Of a stretch of DNA of 64,000 bases, positions 33,034-44,243 are shown in pieces; within the stretch, counting starts at the first letter, position 1, and each line of letters begins with the position of its first letter. The notes beneath the pieces are model-generated. The model was not told the origin of the DNA. It saw nothing but the letters and a program-made list of their open reading frames with translations, and did not search any database. Where the stretch lies: assembly GCA_038087015.1 (NCBI GenBank), contig JASBNA010000005.1, forward strand, positions 1,674,001-1,738,000. Reading direction: 5' to 3'. The DNA is from Cerrena zonata (taxonomy: Eukaryota; Basidiomycota; Agaricomycetes; Polyporales; Cerrenaceae). The translations under genes and the position numbers were made by a program.

Positions 33034-34843
33034 ATGTCTGGTCTCAAGAACTCGCCGTTTGGCAAGCGACTTCGTGCTTCACAACAAGACTTTGATGATG
33101 ATGGCCATAGGAGGAACCGTCCTCGGACAACTATACCATATTTCGGTGTCGCATCGACGTCTACGCCGTCTCTAGTGGACTCGTCACGTCCGACGACAAG
33201 CGAAAGTGCTACAGATTCACCAGACACCCGGAAGGAGTATGGAGATCGATTCGTGCCTTCAAGAGACGCAGGGGACATGCGAACTACCTATCATCTCATG
33301 GATGCAGTCACACCGTCTACACCATCCAAGAGTAGGATTATCCCAACAGAATCGGACGCGTTGAAAGAACAGGCAAACGCGCTTTTCACCTCGATATTGC
33401 ATACGGAAGTCACTCCCGCGACGATCCAGCCACCAGCCTCCCCTACACGGTCGAGTGCAACACTTGTGGCACCAACAACACCAACACGACGACGACTATT
33501 TGCTTTCAACTCTCCATCCCATTCTAATCCCGGTACACCTACGCGTCGTCTTGACGCTCCTACAGATGAAGCGTACTCAATGAGTCCAGTTCGCCCTGAA
33601 AGTCGTGCCTTGCTAGAATCACCTAGACGGAAACTACGAAATGTTACCAAAACCCCATATCGTGTGCTGGATGCACCAGAATTGGCAGACGATTTCTATC
33701 TCAACTTGGTGGATTGGTCAAGCACAAACGTGTTGGGTGTTGGACTTGGGGCGTGCGTGTATCTTTGGACGGCACATACAGCACAGGTTTCAAAACTGTG
33801 CGATCTCTCGAGCAGTAATGATACAGTGAGCTCTGTATCGTGGGTACAGAAAGTGAGTAGAATCTTCTCCATTTTACGAATTGTGAGTTAATCATAATTC
33901 TCTAAGGGTACCACTCTGGCTGTTGGTACAGTAGGAGGACGATTACATCTATACGACGCAAACACTCTCACGCGACTTCGAAGTTACCAACAGGCTCATA
34001 CCAACCGCATAGGTGCCCTTTCTTGGAACTCTCACATCCTGACCTCTGGTTCACGCGACCGGATGATTCACCACCGAGACGTCCGTGAATCCAATATGCG
34101 ACCATTCAAACGATCCACCGGCCATCGACAAGAAGTTTGCGGTCTGCGATGGAACAACGACTGTGATTACCAATCTGCTCTTCTCGCCTCCGGTGGGAAC
34201 GACAACAAAGTGTGTATATGGGATATACGAGGTTCCAAGCGTCCGGGGGTGAGACCAATACCAGCAATGGGCTCGACAGGAATCACTGCAACGGGTAGTT
34301 TGGTAACGGGAGAGGATGGAACAGACGTACCACTTTGGAAATTCCATAATCATACAGCTGCGGTCAAGGCCCTTGCTTGGGATCCTCACCTTTCGGGAGT
34401 ACTGGCATCGGGAGGCGGTACAGCAGACAAGCATATCCGCTTTTGGAACGTGCTAAATGGGAATATGCTCAACGAACTAGATACGGGTAGTCAGGTACGT
34501 CCAAGTAATTCTGACCTAATCCCGGAAATCTGACGTATGATGAATCCAGGTCTGTAACCTAACTTGGTCGCTAACCTCACACGAAATTGTTTCCACACAC
34601 GGGTTCTCGTCGACAACTGCGCAGAACCAAATCTGTATTTGGAAATACCCAACTTTGGATATGGTCGCTTCGTTAACAGGACACACTCACCGTGTTCTCT
34701 ATCTTGCTATGAGCCCGGACGGCGAGACCATCGTTACGGGAGCAGGCGATGAAACACTACGATTTTGGAACGCATTCCCGAAGAAAGATCACCACGAAAA
34801 CAAGAAAGAAAGCCAGCTAGATTACGGTCGGTTGATTCGATAG
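33034..34843 (+). CDS. CDH1: Cdh1/Fizzy-related WD40 activator of the anaphase-promoting complex
   Basis: Three exons (33034-33852, 33907-34494, 34550-34843) encode 566 residues. Cdc20/Cdh1 proteins recruit substrates to the APC/C in mitotic exit and G1. Seen: the C-box-type YGDRFVPSR near residue 75, an unstructured N-terminal half rich in SP/TP sites for CDK control (SPTRSS, TPTRRR, SPVRPE), the entry block [23 protein letters not shown], and seven WD blades including [59 protein letters not shown], and DETLRFWN. The C terminus LDYGRLIR ends in Ile-Arg, the IR tail that docks on Cdc27. The [11 protein letters not shown] block favours Cdh1 over Cdc20. All junctions keep frame. Confidence 0.93.
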
Positions 34844-36851
34844 TACAACCGGTCTTCTTGTGTTCTGCTTGATCGCTCCCTTCCTGCAATTGGTTCTCAA
34901 TCTTCGGTCTTTGGGTCTTACTGTGTCGTTATCTCTGTGCCATACCCGCTATCCTGCCCGCATCCATCTAGACATTCCCCATGCAACCCTCAATCTACTT
35001 CAGCAATCCACACATACACGGTCCGCAATCCTCATGTCCAAACAGTCTACAATCGCTCCCGCTTATACCGTCACGCTCACACTCCTACACCGAGAGTACG
35101 CCACCACATTATCAACGATTATCATGTTTTACAACCATCTCAAACCTCGCTCCATCTTTACAACGACAATATCCAACGTCCAATCGCCAATCTTAGCACC
35201 GCTGCAGGCATTACAGGTACACATTTACCACTCCTATCATCTCTACGATTCTCCCTCTACACACCATGTCTACGATCTACATTCCGCCAACCACCCCCTT
35301 CCTACTCTCCGTACACCATTATTATCGTTATTCATGTATTCTTCTTCGGGACTTATTTGCTCTTCGTTTTTCTCGCCATGATCATTTGCATGTGTTCCTA
35401 ACTTCCTTCCATCCGTAACTTCTTGCCATTGTCATTATCTCTTCTTCCATCTCTCCTTGGTAAATGACCATCCCAATCAACGCCGCAACATGTTCATATT
35501 CATATATCCAAACCTTGCTATGCTTTCTTTATCGACGCATGTTGATACTGTTGTTTTCCTATACGTGGTTTTTTGTCTCTTAGCTCCCCTCTTCGTTCTC
35601 TGTACATACCCTGAGGCTTCTAGTTGCAAGCTATTCTCCGTTTTATGATCTGTGCTACACACAGCTACTTTCTGCTTAAATCCGAGGCGTTGTCTGATGC
35701 CGCGGCATGTCCATTGCAAGGCAATCTTTGAAGACCGGAGACATTATATAAGTTCATAATGATAACTTGGACTCATGCCTTGACTGACTCCTGCCAGTTG
35801 TTGTTGGTCTTCATTTCATTCCCTGAACTTGTTTCCCGAGGACCAAGGCTAAGTGACTCGACAGCGTCTGTCTACAAACACATTGCGCTTTGCCCATATT
35901 AGCTATGATAACGGTCAGGTTGGGCGCAGTACTTACTAGCCTCTCGCTACGCTCACAATCGTGAGTGGTGCAATTCAAGCGAAAGCGAAACAACTACCGT
36001 ACGTTACATACTGATAGCATTTTCAACAATCGACCTCAGCCCTCCAAGGACTTGACTCCGGGGTCAACTGAGAGATCTTAATCTCGATCTTACTGCTCGT
36101 CCTGCGGCATAATGAATGCTGAGTAGTTTACTCAATCTCCAATCGAGAAATTTCCATCGCTGATTCCGAACAGTATTCTCGCAGATGTAGAGACGTGTAA
36201 AAACTTTGTGTTATACCCTGTTGTGTATCGACGCAATTGACATAACTTGCTACTTGCAATCATACGCTCCCAACGCAAACGGAATCACTCTCACTAATGG
36301 ATATCTTACGATATTCTGATCTACATGCCACACGGGTTTCCGTCGGCTAGATAGACTTCCGATTCTTCTTCGTGAGACTACACCTCCTCACGTTAGCTCA
36401 CATTACAGTATGGCAATTGCTTCCCGACAGAATAATCTCCGCAATCTTGACATCGGGGTTTGAGCTATCCTTCTTCTCCGTTGTTCACTTCTCTGCCTCG
36501 CGGTAGTGAAAATTCTGCTATTAGACCACCAGACTGAAGGTGACCGAATTGACTATTGTAAAGCATAACGTCCTTGTGACTTAGGTCCTGGAAAAGACCA
36601 ATCGCCAATCGCTAAATGCTATGCACGATCGTTGTCCTCCTGCCCAGCTTCCAAGTTCGTCCCGATATCGCTCGTCACGTCGTGCGATCGCCTATCCGCG
36701 AAGTACGCGTTACTCATGCCATTTTATGTGTACCCCCACCGCATCTGATAGATGCCATGTTCCTGGGAACTATCCGGCATCAGTATGACCTTGAATAGGT
36801 ACTGTTTTTAAAGGCAGACTCGCAGCTTTAGCATCCCACCTTCACAGTCCA
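34844..36851. other. Long intergenic region, first part guanine-poor
   Basis: About 2 kb between CDH1 and the second P450. From about 34930 to 35420 the + strand is rich in C, A and T and poor in G, with many CATC, CTCC and ACAC words, like the tract at 9.3-10.7 kb but shorter; open frames there are composition artefacts. The rest to 36851 shows no frame with recognisable content and should include the P450 promoter. Confidence 0.55.
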
Positions 36852-39103
36852 ATGGATTCTGCCTTCTGTATTGGCGTTCTTATAACCAGCGGCATTTTAT
36901 ATGCATTGTATAAACGTCACCTTCGCATCTCACTTCGCGATGTGCCTGGACCGAAGCCAGAGTCCTTTTGGTTAGGTATGTGCGACTTCAATAACCAAAT
37001 TCCCATACTTACAACGAATTTATACCTATAGGAAATCTTCGTCAGGTTTTCCACAGTCTCGTTGGTGAGATCGATACTCAATGGCAAGAGCAATACGGCG
37101 GAGTTGTTCGCATTAAAGGCTCGTTCGGTGTAAGTTGCCACGTCCATTCTCTCTGAACGACTGACCAGACGGAATACATAGGACGATCGACTTTGGGTTG
37201 CTGACCCCAAGGCTTTACAGCACATTTTCCAAACTTCTGGTTACAACTATCCTAAGCAGCCCGAACGTCGTGCACTTACACGCCTAGTTGCTGACGAAGG
37301 ACTAGTTTTCGCAGATGGTTGAGTTTCCGTATAATCCGCATTCTATGGTACCATATACTCACTAAATCCCAAGGTGATGCACACAAACGCCAACGAAGAG
37401 CCATGCTTCCCGCATTCGGACAGAACGAGGCTAAAAGTTTGGTCCCCATTTTCAATCGTAATGCTGCCGCTGTACGTCGATCATTTTACCACACTTGACA
37501 TGTCTGCTTGCTTAATCAGGCTTGTAGATCACTCAAAAATGGACTGATATACTGTCGGAAACGCCGTCCCATGCCGTCGCTATCAATGTCGCTTCGGACC
37601 TCAGTAGCGCTACTCTGGATGCAATCGGGGAAGGTTAGACTTTCGAACTCATATTCCTTCCTCCCCATTCATCACCATTTGACCCGATATAGCTGGCTTC
37701 GACTACAAATTTGGATGCATGGAAAATCAAGACAACGAGCTTGTGGCAGGCTACCAAAAAGTCATGTATGTCGTTTCTGCCCACTACTCTACATGTTCGT
37801 AGTACTCATACGAGTTCATACTTTTCTAGGACTCTTGGGGCCACCCCGCCTTCACCTGGACGAATTTTGTTCTCTGAGATCTCACATTACATTCCCATGT
37901 GGCTATCGAATGTATTCTACGACAACTTCCCTTCCGCAGGACTTGATTACCTTCGTCGCAACCGAGATCTTTCGCACAAAATTGCAAGGGACCTCATCGC
38001 TTCCCAGACAGAGACAGTTGCATCAGGAAAGAGTACAAGTAAAGATGTCATGAGCATCCTTAGTATGTCTATTCTGATCATATTTTAACTTATCACCGAC
38101 GTTCAAATCACAGTTCGAGCGAACAAGTCTCTTGATGGCAAGAATCGGCTTACTGATGACGAGCTGATATCCCAGATGCGGTATGTACATAATATAGTCA
38201 TTTTCGTGCTTTGGAGGCACTGACGACTACCATTACAATTAGCACCATTCTTCTTGCGGGTCATGAAACAACAGCAACCACAATGAACTGGGCATTATTG
38301 GAATTGTCGAACAATCCTGCCGTTCAAACTCGCCTGCGTTCTGAAGTTTATTCCATGAAGACGTCTCTTCAAGCTCGAGGCTGTGGAGAGTTCTCTGCGT
38401 CAGATCTCGATACTATGCCCTACCTGAGTGCGGTCATTAAAGAGGTCCTTCGCATGTACCCTGTTTCATTCCACAACCATAGGCAATCAGCCCGAGATGA
38501 CATATTGCCGCTTTCGAAACCCATGACATTGAAGTCCGGACTCGTTGTACATGAGATACCAGTCCCTAAGGGAACGAAGGTTCTCCTGTCTATTACGGGT
38601 TATAATCGGTATGTTCCAAGTCAATCTTACCCACGAAACAGGGAATCATTTATTCTATTGATATTGACAGAAACAAAGATGTGTGGGGAGAGGATGCTCA
38701 CGTTTTCAATCCCGAAAGGTGGCTTACAGAAGATGCTACTAAGCGAGCATCTAATGTGGGTGTATACAGCAACTTGTAAGTTCCCCAGTTCTCGGTGAAG
38801 ATTGTATCTAAATCTTAATTATCGACAGGCTGACTTTCTCGGGCGGTCTCCGTGGATGCATCGGCTGGCGATTCGCGTGAGTCACTAGAATCGCCCATAA
38901 AGGACACAAAAACTGATACTTGTTCTAGTTTATACGAGCTTCAATCATTCCTAGTCGAGCTCATCACCAACTTCGAATTTACACCTGCGATGGACACTAA
39001 TCGCCTGTTTAAGGTACCTTGTCTTGTTATGACACCAGCGTTGGACGGTGATTTAAGCAAGGGGGCACAGATGCCTCTGCGAGTTACATTGACCTCCCGC
39101 TGA
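36852..39103 (+). CDS. Cytochrome P450 monooxygenase (second)
   Basis: About twelve short exons encode roughly 530 residues. It starts MDSAFCIGVLITSGILYALY, a membrane anchor, followed by LRDVPGPKPESFWLG (Pro-rich hinge). Further blocks: QWQEQYGGVVRIKG, AHKRQRRAMLPAFGQNEA (C-helix), the I-helix AGHETTATTMNWAL, the K-helix ExxR in IKEVLRMYPVSFH, FNPERWL (PERF) and the haem loop FSGGLRGCIGWRFA with the proximal Cys; it ends RVTLTSR. The order and length fit an intact microsomal P450 of the broad type abundant in wood- and litter-decay fungi. It is clearly diverged from the P450 at 16.3-18.6 kb, so this is not a recent tandem copy. Substrate unknown. Confidence 0.88.
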
Positions 39104-39352
39104 TGATTATACTCATCGTTCCCCAAGAGACTAGATATCTACAATACCCTTTGGCCGTCGCGAAATTTGAACAATAGATGAAATACAAATCATTTCGTTC
39201 GATGCTTAGTTCATAAATATATATTGAAAAGAAATGAAAAAGTTCATTCGCATAGCCTGTCGTTGGGACGGTTAATGGACCATATTTCCCTTCCCATTCA
39301 CCAAAAACTAGGTGGACGCCCCCAGCCACCAGAGGAACTCTCCGCGACCGAT

Positions 39353-41450
39353 TTAGCTATCCTCCTTGTGGTCATTGTCTTCGGAGGCCAATTCAGTTTC
39401 TACCTGATCTGCCCAGCTCGTTAATCGTTTATTTGCCCAAGTACTAGCGTCTTCTCCGAATTGTATATCTCCAGAAACGGATGGTTCAGGCTTTCTTTCT
39501 TTCTCGGAAGATTTTCCCTGATCGTCATTGACGGACTTATTATCCCAACCACCCTTATCGATGCCAGACAGAGCCATAGCCGCGATCAATTGGTTCCGTA
39601 TCTCGCGATCCCTGTCGTTATCGGAAGCAACAGATGAAGTCTTGGTGGAGCGACCACTGTGGGAGGGACTGGTGCCCCAAGGTGAGCTAGAGAATGAGGT
39701 GGGTCTCGCACCAGGTGCATTCATTTTTCTCCCTCGCGGCGGTCGGTTAGTAGGAGGTGGCATTGATCTCGACGATGGTCCAGGTTGTTCATAATCAGAT
39801 GACGCTGCGGATGATGTATTGGCAGGTTTAAATTGAGGAGGCTTAGACCAGGGTGGTGGGCTACGTTTGGTCTTCAAGGAAGTACGGGGACCAGAATTAC
39901 GGTTCGCAACTGGTAAGAACGTGAGCCGCGTATAATGTTTTTGCACTTTTGGGAACTTACATGACTTGCTGTTGAAGTTACCTCTCGTGTTACTGTCACT
40001 GCTACTAGCCCTGCTACCTTTGTCCCTCTTTCGCTCTTCCCGTTTCTTCTCTGCGACCGCCTCCTTCCAGGCTTGACAAATCCCTTTCTTACATTGTCTA
40101 TTACCGGGCCCATGAAAAGGGCATACGACGGTATCAGAAGAGTTCTCCGGCTTGCCGGAATGGCCTGCCAATCGTGTATCTGATCCGAAGTGTTCTTGTT
40201 CTTGTATTTCTTGTGTCTGACCCACAGGTACCCTCTTCTCGTCGTCGTCTTCCGTGTCGCCAACGTCTGAATGACTGAATTGGCGATGCAACGACTGCGA
40301 ACTACCGTTGTACAGTGTATTGCTGTACTTCGCTCCACTTGAACCGTATGGTAGACCTGGGGTCTTAAAAGGAAAGTCACTTACACTGCCCGTCGACGGG
40401 GTGGAAAGTGGCGGAGTGGCTGAGAAACTTGGTAAAGGAGGCTTGAGCCCTGGTGGTCCTCTGGACCCTAAGGAATAGGTTTCAATATACTAAATATGCA
40501 CGTAAGTAATCTCAACCCACAAGCGTTAGGAATAGATGGGGCTATAGTTATCTGGACGGGCCCTGGGGGGTTAAGACCAACAAATCTGCTATTGCGGTTT
40601 TGTGTGGCTCGGCGACCTTCGGAAGGTTTTCCGCTATCGTTATGACCTGGAAGTGTACGAGTAACCTGCCATTGAGTCGTCCCGACTAGGAAATAATAGT
40701 TGAAAACGACGTATGGAACGGTGGACATTTGCAAGCAACTCACCTGGAGGAAGAACTGGGGGGAGTCCCCGAGGGAAATCTTCAACAGGTAAAGGTCGAC
40801 AAAGAGGTTTAAAAGTCTTGTCTGATTCGGGAGGCGTATCACAGTATATTGTGATAGGATAAGGATAAACAATCCGGGGACTGTAATGTATTTAGTATTC
40901 AAACGGTACGTAGTTTAATAAGATCACTCACTCATTCTTCGAGTCCCATCTCGCGAACCATGATTCCTTGACGTCAATTCTGTTCCATCCTTTCACAAAA
41001 TGAGCAAAAGCTACAGCATGTCTATCTCATCGGACTCACCGTGTTTCTGCACCTCTCGGCCATTTGATAACGTACAGTAGAATACCTTGGTCTCTAGTTG
41101 CTTCTCTTCGTCGGTGGGATTCCGCAAGAACTCAGACCATTTATGTGAGCCCAATAGAATACACCAGTCATTGAAGGAACGTAAGACTTCAATGATGAGC
41201 ATAGTTGGTGACTGGCCCATGGGCATAGTACGTCAGGCATCATTGGAGCTGAGGGAGATCATTGACTCACGGCCGGTTTGTGAAAGATGGATAGTAGGTT
41301 TTCCTCCCCAACACAGCAAGAAACCCAACGAGCAAATGATATCTGATCTGCGATCTTTTCCATATCCGCGTAAGCAGGATATGGAAAAACTACAGTCAGA
41401 AATTTGGTTTCATCGTTAGCTATAGGAGGAGTTTTCGCTCTCTTAGGCAT
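39353..41450 (-). CDS. Uncharacterised protein with CPFH..C..C motif
   Basis: About seven exons encode roughly 560 residues. No named domain recognised. The N-terminal half includes MPKRAKTPPIANDETKFLTV, EVLRSFNDWCILLGSHKWSE and RIDVKESWFARWDS, a compact-looking domain. The middle is Pro/Ser-rich (GLKPPLPSFSATPPLS). Around the second half is CPFHGPGNRQCKKGICQAWK, a Cys-x2-His-x6-Cys-x4-Cys arrangement that could bind zinc, followed by a long charged helix (EAVAEKKREERKRDKG). The C-terminal part is disordered (Ser/Pro/Gly/Arg) and acidic at the end. Nuclear or RNA-binding roles are possible but not shown. An intron after SNSK joins the ANRNSGPR exon. Confidence 0.65.
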
Positions 41451-42281
41451 GGTTAAGTGGGGGGATGGAAGAAAGAGTCAGTGGCTGGTGATGTATTCAA
41501 TCTCTGGAGCAGGTTATATACTGAGCCTTCCACCTGTGGCACATCGCGCCTCTCGCAAAGTTCAGAATCCGACAGTCAGGGCAGGCCGTACTCATCATGA
41601 AAACAAAGAATTCTTTCACCTGCGAATGAAATACAAGGAGCAGTTAAACATATGGGTACAATTACAAGGTTTCCACAGCGATGGGGGGTGGGGGAGAACA
41701 ATCCGGGATAATGACACCAGTTAAGAATTCTTTTCGGGTCATGGTTCATGGCTGGTCGGCCTACGATTCTGTCCTTTGAATACGATATTCAAAATACCTA
41801 GCTTCGACACAATCCAATAATGTTGTATATTGGCAACGGATACACAGTCATCAGTATAGTCGATTTCTAGAGGTTGTCGGCGATCATTCCGTACCCTGAG
41901 TTGATCGATTGTACTCACTTCCTTGTTGACAGCATCCAAGGAATGCTTAGGTTACCTTGTGTTTTCAATGTCAAGATCTAGAGATGAACAAACTTGAAGG
42001 GACATGCGAACAAGTGCGAATATCGCGGTTTTGATGAAGTTTCAAAGTGCCTCCATCGCCGGAAGCGCTCCAAACTCAGGCTGGAGTTCGATCACTGTTG
42101 CAAAACACAAGTGACTCGAGCTGAACTCAACCTTGACCAACTTGACTTCGAAATCTGGGTTTGCGCCTCAGCATCCCTAGGACATATACTTACAGTCGAC
42201 CCCTACTTGTTTTCTATCCTTCTCACCAATGATCTAGACAGAATTTACCGTGACACGGTGACACCTACATCATCCGTCAGA
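41451..42281. other. Divergent promoter region
   Basis: About 830 bases between the minus-strand orphan (start 41450) and the ABC ATPase (start 42282). The frame of the ABC gene is open upstream from about 41994 but offers no ATG before 42282. No independent gene seen. Confidence 0.5.
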
Positions 42282-44170
42282 ATGACCTTCCGTACAAGGC
42301 CTCTCTTTGGCAAATATCTTATCAACCCTTCTCATATACTCTGCTGCCGTAGCATATCGACTATATCCGACCAGCCGATTCTCCGTGTACCAAAATCCTC
42401 CATCTACGCCTTAGGTGCAGGAAGCAGTTCAAAGCCGCTGTTCCATGACATCTCGTGGACCATACACCCAAAGGATGCATGGATTGTAGTCTCAGTTGGC
42501 TCAACCAGTGGGAAGACTAGTCTGCTACGAGCTCTGCTAGGACATCTCAGGATACACCCTGCTCCACCCCCTCCTTACGGGCTATTCCCATTTCTTAATA
42601 ACAGAGATCCACATAAACACGTCTCCTTAGTGAGTTTTGCTCATAGACCTCGTGCGGCAGGTGGAGGTTTTGTCGATTTCACTGCTCGCTATGGTGCTGT
42701 CAGAGAGGAGGACAAACGAACGCTTCGCGATACGTTCTTTCCAGAAACAGCTCGGCCAATTCATGACTTAGCGTTTCCAGAAATGCACTCCAGCGTACCT
42801 ACCCTACTGGAAACGTCTCTAGATATTTCCAAAGAGCGAAAACGACGCCTTCTCTTCGAATATCTTGTAGAGAATCTTGATTTACGTCGCTTCCTGGAGC
42901 TTCCTCTGATCGCTCTCAGTAATGGCCAGACTCGCAAGGCTAGGATTCTTAAGGCACTACTAGAGCAGCCGGAATTATTGATCTTGGATGAACCACTCAG
43001 TAAGTCAAGTTGAACATGGTGGGAAATCTAATTCTAATTGACTGAACCTAGCGGGGCTGGATGTTCAGACGCGAAAGCTCTTGCTATCTCTATTAGAGGA
43101 ACTGCATCGCGCTCCTGAACCGCCTCACATTATTATGGGATCCCGCATTCAGGATCCCATCCCCGATTGGACAACACACCTTGCTATCATTCACAAAGAT
43201 GGCACTGTGCAGACCGGACCTAAGGAAGACCTTATGCCAACAATAACATCTCATCAAACATCCTCGTCTCAAACCACCTCCCACCAACATGCCATCAAAC
43301 GTGACCTAGATAGAGTACTAATTGACATGCAAGACCTCAATGTTGCTTATGGTGATCGCAAAGTGTGTTCGACATATTATAATAAATCAGACTGAGATTA
43401 AGTACTAAATTTCCCAGGTATTGAAAAATATCCGCTGGACCATTCACGCGAATTCACGATGGCACCTTCTTGGAGCAAACGGTGCCGGAAAAACGACACT
43501 TTTAGCCATGCTGACAGGCGAGCATCCACAATCCTACACACAGTCTTCGAAACTGCACTTATTCTCTCGTCCCCGATCAAAATGGCCAACACCTTATCTT
43601 CACGCACAGATTGGTAGGGTATCTCCAGAATTGCACAATGCGTTCCCTAGAAGGAAGGGATTGTCTGTTTGGGACGCAATTGGGACAGCGTTCAATAACA
43701 ACTTTATGCCTCGGGGACGGAGACGCGTCGGCTTAGCGAGCGATGGAAGCGAACTGGAGGAAGGAGGTCAGGTCGAGCAATGGAGGCTGACCAGGATGTG
43801 GCATGTCTTGGAAGGTCTCGGACCCATCGCTTGGAACTCCGATAACAGCAAGAAACAAACTACTCTTCAGGCATTTGCAGACCGTCAATTTGCCGACTTG
43901 TCACCAGGAGAGCAATCCATAGTTTTACTAATGCGTGCACTGGTCACACGCCCTCCACTTGTTTTACTTGATGAGGCATGGGCAGGGATGGATGAAGGGA
44001 TGGTGAAGGCCGCAAGGACGTATTTACGAGAAGGAGGGGGTTTGGAAGACGGACAAGCTTGCATAGTTGTTACTCACTGGGAGGATGAAGTGCCTTGGGG
44101 ATGGGAAGACGGTGTTCGGAGATTCCAATTGGTCAACGGAGAAGGAAAAGAGCTTCAGAAAGTGCAATAA
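42282..44170 (+). CDS. Twin-ABC ATPase without membrane domain (YDR061W/PhrA-ModF type)
   Basis: Three exons (42282-42999, 43052-43362, 43418-44170) encode 593 residues. Two ABC nucleotide-binding domains sit in tandem and no transmembrane segment is present, as in yeast YDR061W and bacterial ModF/PhrA-like proteins. Domain 1: Walker A GSTSGKTS, signature LSNGQTRKARILKAL (instead of LSGGQ), Walker B LLILDEPL|TGLD. Domain 2: Walker A GANGAGKTT, signature LSPGEQSIVLLMRAL, Walker B PLVLLDEAWAGMDE, then a His in VTHWEDE. The N terminus MTFRTRPLFGKYLI..CCRSIS is Arg-rich without acids and may be a mitochondrial presequence. Function of the family is not established; it is not ABCF because the domain linker and signatures differ. 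Confidence 0.85.
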
Positions 44171-44243
44171 ATCACTATTGACGATACTCGATCGATGTCA
44201 GAAGCACACCTAATACAAGAGATGCACGGGGAATAAAATACAA

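Noticed and set aside
34860..35381. 173-codon frame after CDH1
   Set aside because: Falls in the guanine-poor tract; composition artefact.
16273..39103. The two P450 genes as a duplicated pair or biosynthetic cluster
   Set aside because: They are well diverged, 18 kb apart, and no synthase or other tailoring gene lies between them.
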